NCBI RefSeq assembly: GCF_039555335.1
Contig: NC_092629.1
Location: 33,435,796 to 33,499,795, forward strand
Direction: 5' to 3'
DNA: 64,000 nt
Source of the DNA: Amphiura filiformis
Lineage: Eukaryota > Echinodermata > Ophiuroidea > Amphilepidida > Amphiuridae
In this document: positions 1-10,737 of the stretch, one piece after another
Numbering within the stretch: the stretch's first letter is position 1
Layout: the number at the start of each line of letters is the position of its first letter
Notes under the pieces: model-generated
Told to the model about the DNA's origin: nothing
Databases searched by the model: none
What the model saw: only the letters and a program-made list of their open reading frames with translations
Made by a program: the position numbers and the translations under genes

Positions 1-530
1 GGAAGTGAACCAGTACTGATGCTCTGATTAAAATAGATGTCAATACAGGTGCAATTTGAGCAGCACAGTTCTTCAAAACAAAAGGATGAATACAATCTTG
101 CCCAGGAGCTTTAGATGGTGTGATGTTCTCCAGGAGTTTCAGGATACCATTCATGCCTATCTTTAAGTCAGGAACTTTAGGAAGTGATGTGCTTCCCAGG
201 CTGGGCATGGTTCCTGTGTTCTCATGAGTGAACACAGATTTGTACTGTTTACTCAAGGCTTCGCTTTCTCTGCTGGTGTACTCACTAGTTTACTACCATT
301 AAACAGTGCAGCTATGCCAGAGGCATCCTTCCTTCTACTCTTGATAAAAGTCCAGAACTTCTTGGGGTTAGTGCCCATGGAGTCAAAAACATTTGTAGCA
401 ATGTATTCTCTTTCAGCTTTTCTAAGTTCTTTCTGTGTAGAACGCCGTAAAGATCTGTACCTTTGCCAGTGCTTGGTGTTATTACCTTGTTTTGCTTTGT
501 AAAACGATCTGTTCTTCCTCCGAAGGTGCT
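1..530 (-). mobile_element. LINE fragment, endonuclease-RT linker
   Basis: Read on the minus strand, this encodes the linker and start of the reverse transcriptase of a CR1/L2-like non-LTR retrotransposon. Visible stretches are NPKKFWTFIKSRRK, the motif SKAPGQDCIHPFVLKN (the usual 'P.KA.G.D.I' block before RT) and APVLTSILIRASV. A one-base shift near 270-280 moves the frame between AEKAK and LSKQYKSVF, so the copy is dead. The 5' part of the RT is cut by the window edge. The plus-strand open frames here are shadows. Confidence 0.75.
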
Positions 531-1005
531 AGGTGAATTCAAATTTGCCATCAAACTGCATCATTTTACATATCAAATTAAAGCCCTTGAGTTAAGAAAG
601 CCAAAACTGAAAACATTTTTGTCATGTAGCACTTTCCGTAACAAAGTTACATCTTGTCAAAGATTGACTTTCATCAAAAAGATTCTGCTAGCAAAATTCC
701 CCAAAACGGCATTTAGGGGTGTTTCTAGATCTTAGTCTCATGGCGATAGCAGCTTTTTTTTTAATGGAACTGCTATCAAAATCCTCTAAAATTCCATCTG
801 CGACTTGATTATCACCATAAAAAATCATATATTTGGGTCAGGTGAAGTATAGAAAACATATTTATGTAGGTTTCCTTCACCAGCCTATTCTCAAAAAAAA
901 TTCAAATTTCTATGTAATATGCATTGTGTTTGGGCCCCGGTCTCGGCGAATTTCGCTGACTAGTAAATGTGTTAACTAAGATTTGCCTGGGATACCTACA
1001 ATCAT
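531..1005. repeat. Dispersed repeat, copy 1 (partner at 23597-24059)
   Basis: About 475 bp closely match 23606-24059 in the same orientation, from the shared start AGGTGAATTCAAATTTGCC to a right end close to GCCTGGGATACCTAC. Differences are scattered substitutions and small gaps. The left terminal repeat seen in the other copy is missing here, so this copy is 5' truncated where it meets the LINE fragment. Confidence 0.8.
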
Positions 1006-2028
1006 ACCTCGGTGTTGGACTCCATGAGCGGCTCAGCTGGAAAACACATTGAGTCAGTAGCATCCAAGGCAGGCAGAACACTCGGCTTTCTAACTTGGGG
1101 CCAAGTCCATGCCAAAAGTGCCTTTGTAACGTCCGTAACAAAATTTTGGAACATTATTGCTCAAAACAGGAGCATTTATTTCAAACTTGCTAATCATGCC
1201 TCCATAGATTGATGTCAGACCTACTTCAAGATAGCAAAGAAAAAAATCTGAGGAAGCACCTTGACATTTTTTTTTTTCATTAATGGAAAAGCGTTACGGA
1301 CGTTACATTTGAGATAAAATGTAACGTCCGTAACACTAAATCAACAGTGTAGGAATATACAGGAGTATTAATTTCAAACTTGCTTTTCATTTTTACATAG
1401 AATGGAGTCAGGGCTTGCTCAATATAGTTAAAGGGGCATTTCGTGATCCACAGCCTCATCCCCCCACTTTTCCCAAAAAAAGTTGAGATTTTTACACCAC
1501 TGGATACCTCTGGCTACATAATGTTTACGTACCAAATATTTCTTGCAGATAAATTCGCTTAGCAAAAATATCGCTAAATTTGAATTTCGCTCTGGTGCAC
1601 CAGAACGAAATTACAACACATTGTCTATGGAGCAGTGTAATACACATAATCATGCATAACTCACAAACGCAAAATCGGAATCAACTGAAATTTTGGAAAT
1701 ACGCTTTTTTCGTGGATATCTACTGGAAAATGTCATAAAAAGAGGATGCTAGGATCACAAAATCCTCCTTTAATAGAAAAAAATAAAACACAGAACTGAA
1801 TGGAGATTTCAGGATATGTACCATCTGTCAAAAAGGCAGGCACTTTCGCGTAACGTCCGTAACGCTCGTTTCTAATTTCTGTAGCTAATTAACTAAGAAA
1901 GCCAAAACAAAATTGCTTCATTATATTGAACATTAGAGTGTGTACTAGTAGCATACCAAGAAATAAAGTGTTATCCTAACAGCAAACATGTGTGCTATTC
2001 ACTTAAAAGTTGCAAGTTGCATGTATCT
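1006..2028. other. No gene seen; holds copies of a GTAACGTCCGTAAC motif
   Basis: No coding region is convincing. The 14-mer GTAACGTCCGTAAC occurs at 1126-1139, 1321-1334 and 1850-1863, inverted at 1293-1306, and once more just downstream at 2029-2042. The inverted copy and the next direct copy face each other across 14 bases, making a hairpin at 1293-1334. Confidence 0.6.
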
Positions 2029-2042
2029 GTAACGTCCGTAAC

Positions 2043-2216
2043 GGTGGAATTGGCCTTAGGAGGAACCTGGGAAAGTGCTCAACAGAAATAAAAAAGCAAG
2101 CCTACACCTCACTCATGTGCTCACAACTGGAATACGCCTCTTTCGCGCGGGATCCCTATAAACAAAACCAAATAGACCAGCTTGAGAAGATCCAAAGAAG
2201 GGCTATCCGATTCTGA
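2043..2216 (+). mobile_element. LINE fragment, C-terminal end of RT
   Basis: The translation GIGLRRNLGKCSTEIKKQAY, then TSLMCSQLEYASFARDPYK and LEKIQRRAIRF, matches the conserved segment after the RT fingers and palm of CR1/L2-like LINEs (usual form: kr.l..cs...K..aY.slVRP.LEYas..WdP....i..le.iQrrA.Rf). It starts right after a GTAACGTCCGTAAC motif and stops at a TGA, so only about 58 codons remain. Confidence 0.75.
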
Positions 2217-2600
2217 AGAAGTAGATTGTAATTAGTCAGGAAAGTTACCAGCCCAGCCAAAAAGTTACACACCAATGGCCGTTGGACCGGCGCTATTTTG
2301 AATGTTGAACATCACCAAAATCACATTGTCGAGTTAGGGCTCTTTTTGAAATTCCCTTACACAGGAAGGTGTGCGCCATCCTGCAGCTTTCCTGTGCTAG
2401 GCTTCTTTTGTTAAAATCCTGTGTGATTATAACACTGCAATTAGCCACTTCACTGACTTAAATTAGGAGCGCGCTTTCCTGACTGAGCTTTCCTAAGGCG
2501 CGCTTAGCGAGGGGAATCCTGCCTTCTTTCTGTGTGAAAACGTGGTAGGGTATTTCAATATGAGCCCTTATCCTTTCTCTTCATTCACTTTACATTGCAG
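2217..2600. other. COA7 intron 1 (3' part), nothing recognised
   Basis: No repeat partner or coding region was found. The stretch ends in the splice acceptor of the first visible COA7 exon. Confidence 0.5.
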
Positions 2601-2741
2601 GCTGCTATAGACTGGGTGACTTTTTTGCTGCAATGAAAGCTGACTTTAAGCAGGCTGCAGAGGCTTATCGCAAGAGTTGTGATGATCATGACTACGGCAA
2701 AGGATGTCAGAAAATTGGGGCTCTACACATGTATGGAAAGG
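2601..2741 (+). CDS. COA7: COA7 coding exon (second)
   Basis: Acceptor TTGCAG at 2595-2600, donor GGTAAGTAAG from 2741. The 141 bases hold 46 full codons flanked by 2 bases and 1 base (phase 1 at both ends). They encode the Sel1 repeat ending CQKIGALHMYGK. Confidence 0.9.
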
Positions 2742-4891
2742 GTAAGTAAGGGCCTTTTTTTTTTTTTTTTAATTTTATTAGTTTGAAGTTAAGGTGGTAC
2801 TGTGCCTCATGTGGAGATAAGCTCATTGTAGTTATTGCCTTGATAAATTTGTGACTATTTTTGCATTTTTCTCAAAAATAATAACACACTGGTAACAAAA
2901 GATATGTATATTATAGGGCAAGGAATCCAGTTACTACACTGGAATTTCAGTGACTCAAGACAAGCGGTACGTTATTTATGATAAGAAAAGAGGTAGGCCT
3001 ACCGCTAAAATGTCATCATCATCATCATCATCAGTCGGCTGCGGAGCAGGCGACTACAAGCTTTCTCCAACTAATGCGATCTTGGGCAAGCGAAACCATT
3101 TTGTTTGGCTGCAGCATTCCTTCAGTATCTCCCAGGAGGTGCTGGACATAGGCCTACTGTAAGTACAGTGTGCGCGGCCGTCCCGGTTTCCTCTTCCCAT
3201 GTACCTCATTTCTTAACATATATATATAATGAACCACTTGTCTTGAATCATCGAAATGTCTTGCCCCTATAATATACATAACTTTTGTTACCAGACTTGT
3301 GTAGTTATTTTTTGAGAAAAATGCAAAATTAGTCATAAAATTTATCAGGGGGTGTAATACCACCTTAAGGTGGTACTGTACCACATGTGGAGATAAGCTC
3401 AGTGTAGTTATTGCCTTGATAAATTGGTGACTATTTTTGCATGTTTCTCAAAATATAAGGCCAAATAAAAAAAATAAACATGTTTCACGTCCCCTCCGCT
3501 TCCTTTTGGAGGTTTCTTCAATTATTGTTTTATTTTTGAAATTCAGTTATAACTTTTCTTTAAAATATGTCTAGGAAGTAGAGATGCTTTCTATAGCTTT
3601 GCTAATATACAAGAAACACTTTTTGAAGGTTTTGATATAATTAGAGGGGGCCTACCTCTCAAAACAACAAATAAAAAGAGGCCTCCTCCTTTTTCCAGGC
3701 ATTATTGTGTATAAACAGCTCTAATTATGGGTATTTACACCGATTTTGAGATAAAAAATAAAAAATAAAAAGCTCCCTCCTCCTCCTTTTTTTAAAAAAT
3801 CCGGACGTGAAACATGTTTTTTATTTTACTTGGCCTAATAACACACTGGTAACAAAAAGTTATATTATAGGGCAAGGAATCGAGTTACTACACTGAATTT
3901 CAGTGACTCAAGACAAGCGGTACGTTATTTATGATAAGAAAAGAGGTACCGCTAGAATGTACCTCATTTCTTATCATAATGAACCACTTGTCTTGAATCA
4001 CTTAAATTTCAGTGAACTAATTGTTTTTGGATTCTTGTTTATATTGTGTTTCTTGTTTATATCTCAAAAAAAGTGTTGATGGAATTGGGCCCTTCTTCCA
4101 CTCAGGTATTCAATTGATTCTGAAAATTTATGAAAGATTTATCCTTCTTTCACTTTTTAGGTACAGTACTGCTACAAGAATATTCTTACTCAGCCCTCAA
4201 ATTAAAATTTTGAAAGGGCAGCCAATCCAAGGCAATTAGAAAAAAAAAATGAAGGGCACCAAGGCAACACTATAGATAGGGCATCAAAGGCAATTGCCTT
4301 CAATGCCTTTGTGATGAGGGCTGTTCTTACTCTTTCAGTGTATTAGATTATAATAACCCATCCCTTCCCACACACTTTGATTTGAAACCTCCAAGTCTGA
4401 TGAAATGTAACAACATAGATCCTTTTTTAATCTTTCCTGTCATTTTAGGTGTTGAAAAGGACCAAGAGAAAGCGTTAAACTATTTCACAAAAGGCTGCGA
4501 TGGGGATGCCGCTGAATCCTGCCTAGGTGCCGCCGTCATCCATCAGCAAGGTGTGGGGCCTGACAAAATCAAAAGCATACCAAAAGCGGCCTCGTTTCTA
4601 GAAAAAGGCTGCACGAGGGACAACGCAAACTGCTGTTTCCGTCTAAGCACCTTATACCTTCAAGGCACAAAGGGTATACCAAAAGATTTGTCCAAGGCAG
4701 GGAAATTATCGGTAAAAAGCTGTGAATTAGGCAATATGTATGGATGTTTCAATGCTAGTAGAATGTATAAGCTTGGAGATGGTGTAGAGAAGAGTGAAGA
4801 GACGGCTAAGAAATATGAGAAGATGGGAAGAGCTATACATGACGCACACACTGCTGAAACGCAAACTGTGAAATTTGGAGCAAAGTCGTGA
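2601..4891 (+). CDS. COA7: COA7, Sel1-repeat cytochrome c oxidase assembly factor (5' exon missing)
   Basis: Seen: two exons, 2601-2741 and 4449-4891, joined by GTAAGT...TTTTAG in phase 1. They give CYRLGDFFAAMKADFKQAAE, then GVEKDQEKALNYFTKGCDGD and NASRMYKLGDGVEKSEE, ending near VKFGAKS. This lines up along its length with human COA7 (GCYRL..., ..ASRMYKLGDGVDKDE..., ending LTFG): Sel1-like repeats of about 36 residues with regularly spaced paired cysteines. Known of the family: COA7 is a cysteine-rich, helical-repeat protein of the mitochondrial intermembrane space needed for complex IV assembly and linked to haem handling. Inferred: the first base of exon 2601 completes a Gly codon, so one more exon of about 36 codons lies upstream, probably before the window; about 193 of an expected ~230 residues are present. 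The intron carries three MITEs. Confidence 0.9.
2793..3364. mobile_element. TTAA-flanked foldback MITE (B1)
   Basis: Inverted ends GGTGGTACTGTGCC and GGTGTAATACCACC lie between TTAA at 2789-2792 and TTAA at 3365-3368. Internal arms also pair (AAGACAAGCGGTACG with ATGAACCACTTGTCTTGAA). Related copies lie at 3369, 11754 and 35308. A TTAA duplication is the hallmark of piggyBac and a few other superfamilies; no transposase is present. Confidence 0.8.
3369..4018. mobile_element. TTAA-type MITE (B2), right end lost, carries a nested insertion
   Basis: A second copy of the same family starts directly at the TTAA (3365-3368) that ends B1, so the two share one target site. It is interrupted by the element at 3459-3835. 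It then resumes with AACACACTGGTAACAAAA and fades after CAGTG at about 4018 without its right terminus. Confidence 0.75.
3459..3835. mobile_element. Harbinger-type MITE nested in B2
   Basis: The ends are inverted: GGCCAAATAAAAAAAATAAA with ...TTATTTTACTTGGCC, and further in ACATGTTTCACGTCC with GGACGTGAAACATGT. It is flanked by TAA at 3456-3458 and 3836-3838. The sister copies at 2793 and 35308 show the uninterrupted sequence CTCAAAAATAATAACACACT, proving the insertion. A 3-bp TWA duplication and GG-starting ends fit PIF/Harbinger. Confidence 0.8.
4449..4891 (+). CDS. COA7: COA7 last coding exon
   Basis: Acceptor CATTTTAG at 4441-4448; phase 1 start completes GGT (Gly). The frame runs 146 residues to TGA at 4889-4891. 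It holds four further Sel1-like repeats with paired cysteines (KGCDG/ESCLG, KGCTR/NCCFR, KSCELG/YGCFN). The upstream in-frame ATG at 4399 lies in the intron and is not a start. Confidence 0.92.
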
Positions 4892-5166
4892 TGTAATACA
4901 TCACCTCAAAAGAACTTGAAATGGACAAAAAGTTTATATCACATAGTAGAGTGGAACCCTCGTTAACACTAAATTGTCAGGGTCTCAGATTTTAGTAATA
5001 GGATTTTGTGTTATCAGGGGACCATTTCACTCAACTTTATGAAACTTATCTTAAAATCAATATGAATTACACCAAAATGACTTCCGGGGGGGGGGGGGTA
5101 CTCAGGTTCGGTTTGGGTAGGGGAGTGCTGCTGATTTTAAAGTACCGGTAATGACAGAGTAAAAAT
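4892..5166. other. COA7 3' flank
   Basis: Contains a 10-12 G run near 5087-5098 followed by GTACTCAGGTTCGG. The same G run plus GTACTCAATTTTGA recurs at about 45525, so this is the edge of a dispersed repeat. No clear polyadenylation signal was picked. Confidence 0.4.
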
Positions 5167-5822
5167 GAGGCAATTCCAGTTGAGTTGATATCCATTTACA
5201 TGGAAGACATAACAGGTTCCTAAATCTTCCAGACAGGGAGTGTGAATTTCAACTGGGGTTACCTGGATGGGTGACTCCATTCTACACCCACTGTTTGGAA
5301 AATTAAGGTCATGTCTTCCATAGGGGTAGGCTTGGGCATTGTCAGTTTTTCGCATATTGCGGCCAAAAACATATCACGATCGATATCGCCATCTGACGAT
5401 ATTTTTATCAATACATGCATGCATGCATGCCATATCAAAAGTTCACTAGTATACGGGTGCAAAAACGGCCCGGCAAACAGTGAAGCAACAAGTATACAAA
5501 TAAACAAGTACAAAATATACTTATTCAATCCACTGCCATCGTTCAAAACAGCTTCTTTATATCCGAAACGTTATTAAAAACAGTATGAAACCATTTCCCG
5601 CCATTATTGTGTGTGGTTTCCGCTATTTTGCATTGCATGAACATTAAACATTTTGTTGGTCGTGGCCTGCTGAGTGGATGGGAGACCAATTATAAGTATA
5701 TCGCCTGTCACTATTTCTACATATCGTCATCGCGATAAGGATTTAATATTGCGATATATCACAGGGTGTGATATCGCCCAAGTCTACATAGGGGTATATG
5801 AATTTCAATTGGAATGGCCCAA
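5167..5822. mobile_element. GGCTATTCC-family foldback MITE, copy A1, split by a hAT MITE
   Basis: The left arm starts GAGGCAATTCCAGTTGAG and the right arm ends CAATTGGAATGGCCC. Between them is the family's ATGGAAGACAT / ATTAAGGTCATGTCTTCC stem. The element is interrupted at 5327-5786. Other copies: 9489, 10832, 14003, 29349, 33921, 37771. Confidence 0.75.
5327..5786. mobile_element. hAT-type MITE with 8-bp target duplication
   Basis: Ends TAGGCTTGGGC and GCCCAAGTCTA are inverted. The flanks CATAGGGG (5319-5326 and 5787-5794) are identical, and joining across one of them restores the host MITE's usual ...CTTCCATAGGGGTATATGA. The interior holds ATATCG-rich inverted blocks and a CATG microsatellite (5416-5429). 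Confidence 0.85.
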
Positions 5823-5844
5823 TGGACACAACACATTTCATATA

Positions 5845-6405
5845 GATATTAAGGAATCGGAAAGCAAAGTTTTCACAATATTTTTTGTGGGACCTGAGAG
5901 CACACCAGACATATCAAATTGCATTTTGAATACGAGGAATGTCCTTCTGATCAGATAATTTTGATTTTTTGAAATTCGCAATATAATACAAATTTTATGG
6001 CAAATTATTAACATTTGATATTTTTTATATTTTGATATTTAAAAGTCCTTGAAGTACATGTAAACTTTATACATCTAATGATATATACTTAAAGTGTATG
6101 TAGCTGGTATGAAAAGCTGACCATTAATTGAAAATTTTGACCTTTCATATTGAAGATATACAGTTTTTGTCCCAAAAGACCTACATTTTTTGGTGTGTTG
6201 GGAAAAAATCTTTATCTTCAATACGAAATGTCAAAATGTTCATTATGATGGAAAGCTTTTCATCCCAACTACATACACTTTAAGTACATATCATTAGATT
6301 TATACAATTTACTTCAAGGACTTTAATTTAAAAAACATCAAGTTTTAATCATTTGCCATAAAATGTGTATTGTATCGCAAATTTCAAAAAATCAAGCCAA
6401 TTTAT
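5845..6405. mobile_element. Foldback MITE (family F, copy 1)
   Basis: A long imperfect inverted repeat is centred near 6185: GTCCTTGAAGTACATGTAAA pairs with TACAATTTACTTCAAGGAC, and AAATTCGCAATATAATACAA with TTGTATCGCAAATTT. The outer left part (GGACCTGAGAGCACACCAGA) recurs at 35995 and, inverted, at 38870-38900, so the family is dispersed. Confidence 0.65.
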
Positions 6406-6712
6406 CTCTTATTTTTAAAGAAAAAACCCTGAATTTAAAGGTTGCAGTAAATTGCATTGATATGAATTCAGCACGAAGATGTAGCAACAGTCAAAACCAA
6501 ATAACATATACTGGTATCATGTTGGAATACTCTATTATGCTAAAATATGCAATAATGAGAACATGTAATATTTTTGTTTTATTATAATGAATTGCAGTGA
6601 TTACCCCCCAATTTGCCCCAAATAAAGTTCCTCCAACAAAAGATTGATTCCCAAATTGTTTTTCCTTTGAAGTGACATGCCCCAAGATAATGTTCACTAT
6701 GTGTAAATTCAG

Positions 6713-6924
6713 AAGATATCGTACACTTCCCAATACATTTCTTCCCTGTACTGATTTGCTATTCAGTGCAACAGGGTCCCCGGGCATGGTCAATAGTGAC
6801 AAGAAATACCTGAATTACAAGATCTGGATGAGCTCTTATTTAGGTATTTTTTCACTATTGACCCATATGAGACCGAATAGCAAATCAGTACAGGAAAACA
6901 TTCCATAGTGGGAAGTACAAGATA
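6713..6924. mobile_element. AAGATATC-family MITE, copy D1
   Basis: The left end AGATATCGTACACTTCCCA and the right end TGGGAAGTACAAGATA are inverted. Inside, CTGTACTGATTTGCTATTC pairs with GAATAGCAAATCAGTACAG. Relatives sit at 32616-32880 and 39216-39484. Confidence 0.7.
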
Positions 6925-7060
6925 CTGTATACGCCAATATTTCCGCGTACAGATATTTTTCGCGGTTTCAAGTATTAGTATCACTGACAATATCGCGAGG
7001 TGTTGAATATTAATTCGTGAAAATAAAACCACCGCGAAAATTTCAGCGTATACAGTATCT
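6920..7060. repeat. Small inverted-repeat element
   Basis: AGATACTGTATACGCCAATA pairs with AATTTCAGCGTATACAGTAT, with CGCG blocks inside each arm. It directly abuts D1. Confidence 0.65.
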
Positions 7061-7465
7061 TCTCCGATGTAAATTAATTATTTTAGGTCATTTTTAAAGG
7101 TTGCTACATGTTCAGAGATTCCACTTTTCAGGAAATTTCCTTATGTCAGGAAATTTTTAAGAAAATGTACCAATTTCAGGAAATTTTTGCTCTACCCTTC
7201 CTGTGCAAAAGGATGGAAAAGTGCATTTTCAGGATTTTTCCATGTTTTTCGGGAAATTTTGACAACACCAACGTGGCATCTCTGCATGTTGCTATTGGTG
7301 TAAATATCCATGAAGCACAAAAGAATTCAAATCGATTCTCATATATTACAGAAATTGTGAAAGGTGTGTGGTTTTATCAGTATGTGTAATAAAATATAAT
7401 ACAGGTCTTCCACCATTGACTTACATGTAATTTTGATTTGATTTGTTCAGGTTTGACAACCTTGA
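7061..7465. other. Intergenic, nothing recognised
   Basis: The only structure seen is a loose repetition of TTCAGGAAATTT at about 7126-7260. Confidence 0.4.
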
Positions 7466-7600
7466 TAATAGAGAGCTTAGATTTCCAACGTACATAAATC
7501 ATATGCTTGTGCATCTATTCAAAATCCTGTCATGAGTGATTTTGAATAGATGCACAGGTGTATAATGCGTACGTTTGGAAATAGCAAGCTTTCTATTAAC
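7466..7600. repeat. Hairpin-forming inverted repeat
   Basis: ATGCTTGTGCATCTATTCAA pairs with TTGAATAGATGCACAGGTGT, and TTTCCAACGTACATAA with GTACGTTTGGAAA, around a loop of about 11 bases. It looks like a short foldback MITE. Confidence 0.65.
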
Positions 7601-8320
7601 TCAAGAGAGAGACTCTTATGAAGCTTATTTCTGTGGTAGACCTGAAACTGACCATTTGTGAGAAGAGGAAAATGCTTTTAAAAGAGGAAAATAGCTCAAA
7701 ATCATGCTAAACTCAATTGGGCTGAAAATAACAAATAATGCATAAATTTCAAGAATGAAAAAAGCTGATTCAGCTAAAAAGAGGATTTCAGGTCTGCTGT
7801 TGGGATCCATTTGAACACCAGGATGCATATTATGTTGTTCATGAAATGGCAAATACCATAGAAATGATTCCACAATTTAATGAAAAAAATAACACTAACA
7901 AATTATTTGAGCAGGGATGCAAGCTGACCTGAAGAAAAAAGCCCGAAAAGCGTGTGCATCTGGGCCAAAAGCCTCCAAAACGGGCTGAAAATAAAGAAAA
8001 GTGCAGGAATTTGACTTCATAAGAGCAGAAATTCCTGCAAAAGCAGGAAAACTTGCATTGAGTAACATGGGTTGGGCCCAGGGGAAAGCAGGTTTTTGAA
8101 AGGTACTTTTTAATCCGATTCCGGATTATTGGACAATAACACGTTCTAGATATGACACACTTTTCTTGTCATTTCAAATTCAATATTTATTTACACTTCA
8201 TTCAATCAAAACAACAGTGGGTCTGTCAACTAGTGAAATTCTGTGATATATACTGTACGCAAATCCATTCAGCATTAGCTGGGAGTGATAGAGGACACCT
8301 CTCCTTCACATAATTAAGTT
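7601..8320. other. Intergenic, nothing recognised
   Basis: AT-rich sequence without a convincing open frame, repeat partner or RNA gene. Confidence 0.4.
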
Positions 8321-8321
8321 A

Positions 8322-8590
8322 AAAAAAGTTATGTCCCAAAGCCCCTGTGCATGTTTGCTTTTTCTTAGCTGAAACAGTAAATTCATTTTTATTTCTTTTT
8401 TTTTTTTTAATAGTTTTTTGCCGTAAAGTCATGAAATTCTGAGAAATATTTTGAGGAAAATTTACTTATTCAATACTTGCAAATTTTCGTAAAATTCAAT
8501 TTTAAAAAAATCTTAAAAACCAGCAAAACCCTGCATTCTGCATGTTTTTGAAACTGCCATGGGCTTTGAGACATAACTTTAGTTTTAGCC
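8322..8590. repeat. Foldback MITE-like inverted repeat
   Basis: AAAGTTATGTCCCAAAGCCC at the left pairs with GGGCTTTGAGACATAACTTT at the right. The inner parts (GCATGTTTGC, TTTTTTTT and their complements) continue the pairing loosely. Confidence 0.65.
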
Positions 8591-9161
8591 TTAGTTTAGT
8601 GTCAAGATTAGCTCCATATAAATGGAAGAATTACATAAAGGAAGAATCCAAGTTGAGCCATCATGCTAAAGCTTAATGAATTTGTGTATATAGTGCTAAA
8701 TATACAAGCACTCAACAAATGGGGCTACACATAATACTTCATTCATTCTGCAGTATGGCGTTGCCTAACTAAATGCCAATAGCTGAGCGGCACACAAATG
8801 TATTATCCAGTAGCTGCTTTCTTGCAATTACTTGTGATATATGCGTTGAGCTTACTCATTCACGCATGTATATGTACAAGGCATATACTGCAATGAGTGA
8901 ACTCTTGCATTATAAGTCAGGCAATCATACACATAACAGCCAATGGACATATGTCTATCTGCCGCTGAGCCATCACATGTTTCTTTTATGCAAGCTTGTG
9001 TTGTCTATCTGCAATAAGCTGTTTAGTTATGATACAGCCCCTAAAGTGCATTAATCACATGTTGACTGTAATTGGAGCAATAAGGGTCAACTAATGCAGT
9101 TATATCCAAGCAGCCAATACAGTCAGTCATGTTCATGCTGATCTTCATACAAATTGGACAA
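8591..9161. other. Intergenic, nothing recognised
   Basis: No conserved coding or repeat structure seen. Confidence 0.4.
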
Positions 9162-9169
9162 CCTGTATC

Positions 9170-9327
9170 CAGGGCTCGATTTAGAGGGGTTTTACATGCA
9201 CAAATACATGTGACTTTGGCTCTGTGCATGTAGAATTTTGCATTTGCATGCAAAATTTTGTGTTATTCAGCCCATTTTGAGGGAAAAAAGTTGTGCATGT
9301 AAATTTTATCTTCTAAATCGACCCCTG
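9170..9327. mobile_element. hAT-type MITE with perfect 8-bp duplication
   Basis: The element runs CAGGGCTCGATTTAGA ... TCTAAATCGACCCCTG and is flanked by CCTGTATC at 9162-9169 and 9328-9335. CAGGG termini plus an 8-bp duplication define a non-autonomous hAT element. The middle holds a GCATGTA/TGCATG palindrome. Confidence 0.9.
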
Positions 9328-9488
9328 CCTGTATCTATTGGGTTTAACAAACCAACTGGATCACAACAAGGTGCAAGGCTCAAAAGGCTTTTTTTCATAG
9401 CAAGGACATTATTGACAAAATTCTTCTTCCAGAGATAACACTATGTACTTTTTACCATTTTGAGCCCTAATCAGGTAGGTGCCCATTT

Positions 9489-9673
9489 GCGCTATTTCAG
9501 TTGAAATCCACACATCCCCTATGGAAGACATGTCCTTAAATCTTCCACACAGGGAGTGTGATTTTCAAATGGGGTTACCTGAATGGATGACTCCCATTTA
9601 AAATCTACACACCGTTTGGGAAATTAAGGTCATGTCTTCCAGGGACTGTATGGATTTCAACTGGAACAGCCCA
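9489..9673. mobile_element. GGCTATTCC-family MITE, copy A2
   Basis: Reads CGCTATTTCAGTTGAAATCC ... TTTCAACTGGAACAGCCCA with the ATGGAAGACATG / GGTCATGTCTTCC stem. It is about 185 bp and close to the basic form of the family. Confidence 0.8.
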
Positions 9674-10621
9674 TTTCATAAAATATATAATATACCACCT
9701 ATCAGTACCCCCCCCCCCCTCCCCTAATTAGCACCCCTTTGCACTTTTCTGATTGACACCTGTTTAACCCCCTTCAAAGTGCACCTTCAGCATGTAATGG
9801 GCTATTCTGGTTGGATTTCCAATTTCAAACCATACAAGGTGTATCAAAATGATTGGTACTTATCAGTTTTCAGTTATTATGGACAAGACTGCTTCATCAA
9901 AATGCAACATAAGACCCACAATTTTGGTCAGATTAATGTGGTAAAAGGTTACAAATTATAAATTCTGTCCTTTCCAAGAGGATCTATGTTGCATTTGGAA
10001 GAAGCGGGCTTTTCAATAAACACCAAAACCTATGGGTACCAATAATTTTGATATAGCTTAGTTTTTTAATGGCTGCTTATGTGCAACGTCAAGATTTTTA
10101 AAGTAAAACTTTGAAGATCACTCTTTCCGAGCTGAACCAGGACATCCATTCTTCCCCAATTTTTATTTATTGAATCCATCCCATGAAATCTTTTTAGAAT
10201 ATTGTGATTCTTTCAATGAAGTCCATTACAAATATCTTGAGAAAATATTTTAATCAGGAATTTCCAACTTGTGGGTCTTGATCTCAAAAGATTACCAAGT
10301 TGTAGGTCAATTGTTGTAACCTCAAAAAATTCTAAATTTAGTGTCCAAAGACTGTAAGATGAGATATGCATAGATTGCAGAGGTATAGATAGCGCACCAA
10401 CAGGCAGAGTCCCTGTGCTTTCTATGCAATTAGATTTCTTGCATATTCATGAGAGATTGTTCTATCAATTGTGACTAACAAATCAAACATTACATCGTGT
10501 GCCTTTGCGTTTTAGATGTGAAAAATATGTAGCAATTTCATTTCTTGCACTTCATGGAATGATTGTCCCTCATTAACAGATGATGCTGGACTTTGCCAGT
10601 TGGTGAAGCGTCAATTGTCGC
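9674..10621. other. Intergenic, low-complexity C run and unassigned DNA
   Basis: A C-rich run lies at about 9710-9725. The rest shows no gene or repeat partner that could be recognised. Confidence 0.4.
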
Positions 10622-10737
10622 TGGGCAGGAAAAACCTCTTATGTGTCATTGGCCCCTGAACATGTTTAAAGCAAACCTCCTGTTTTAAACATGTTCAGGG
10701 CCAAAATCACATAGGAGATTTTTCCTATCCAACGACG
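10622..10737. repeat. Hairpin-forming inverted repeat
   Basis: GGCCCCTGAACATGTTTAAA pairs with TTTAAACATGTTCAGGGCC, and GGCAGGAAAAACCTCTTATG with CATAGGAGATTTTTCCTATC. The loop is about 12 bases. Confidence 0.7.

Noticed and set aside
1-2600. First exon of COA7 inside the window
   Set aside because: Looked for a ~36-codon exon ending in a phase 1 donor after a D-P-(D/E)-G-like end; none was found, so it is taken to lie upstream.
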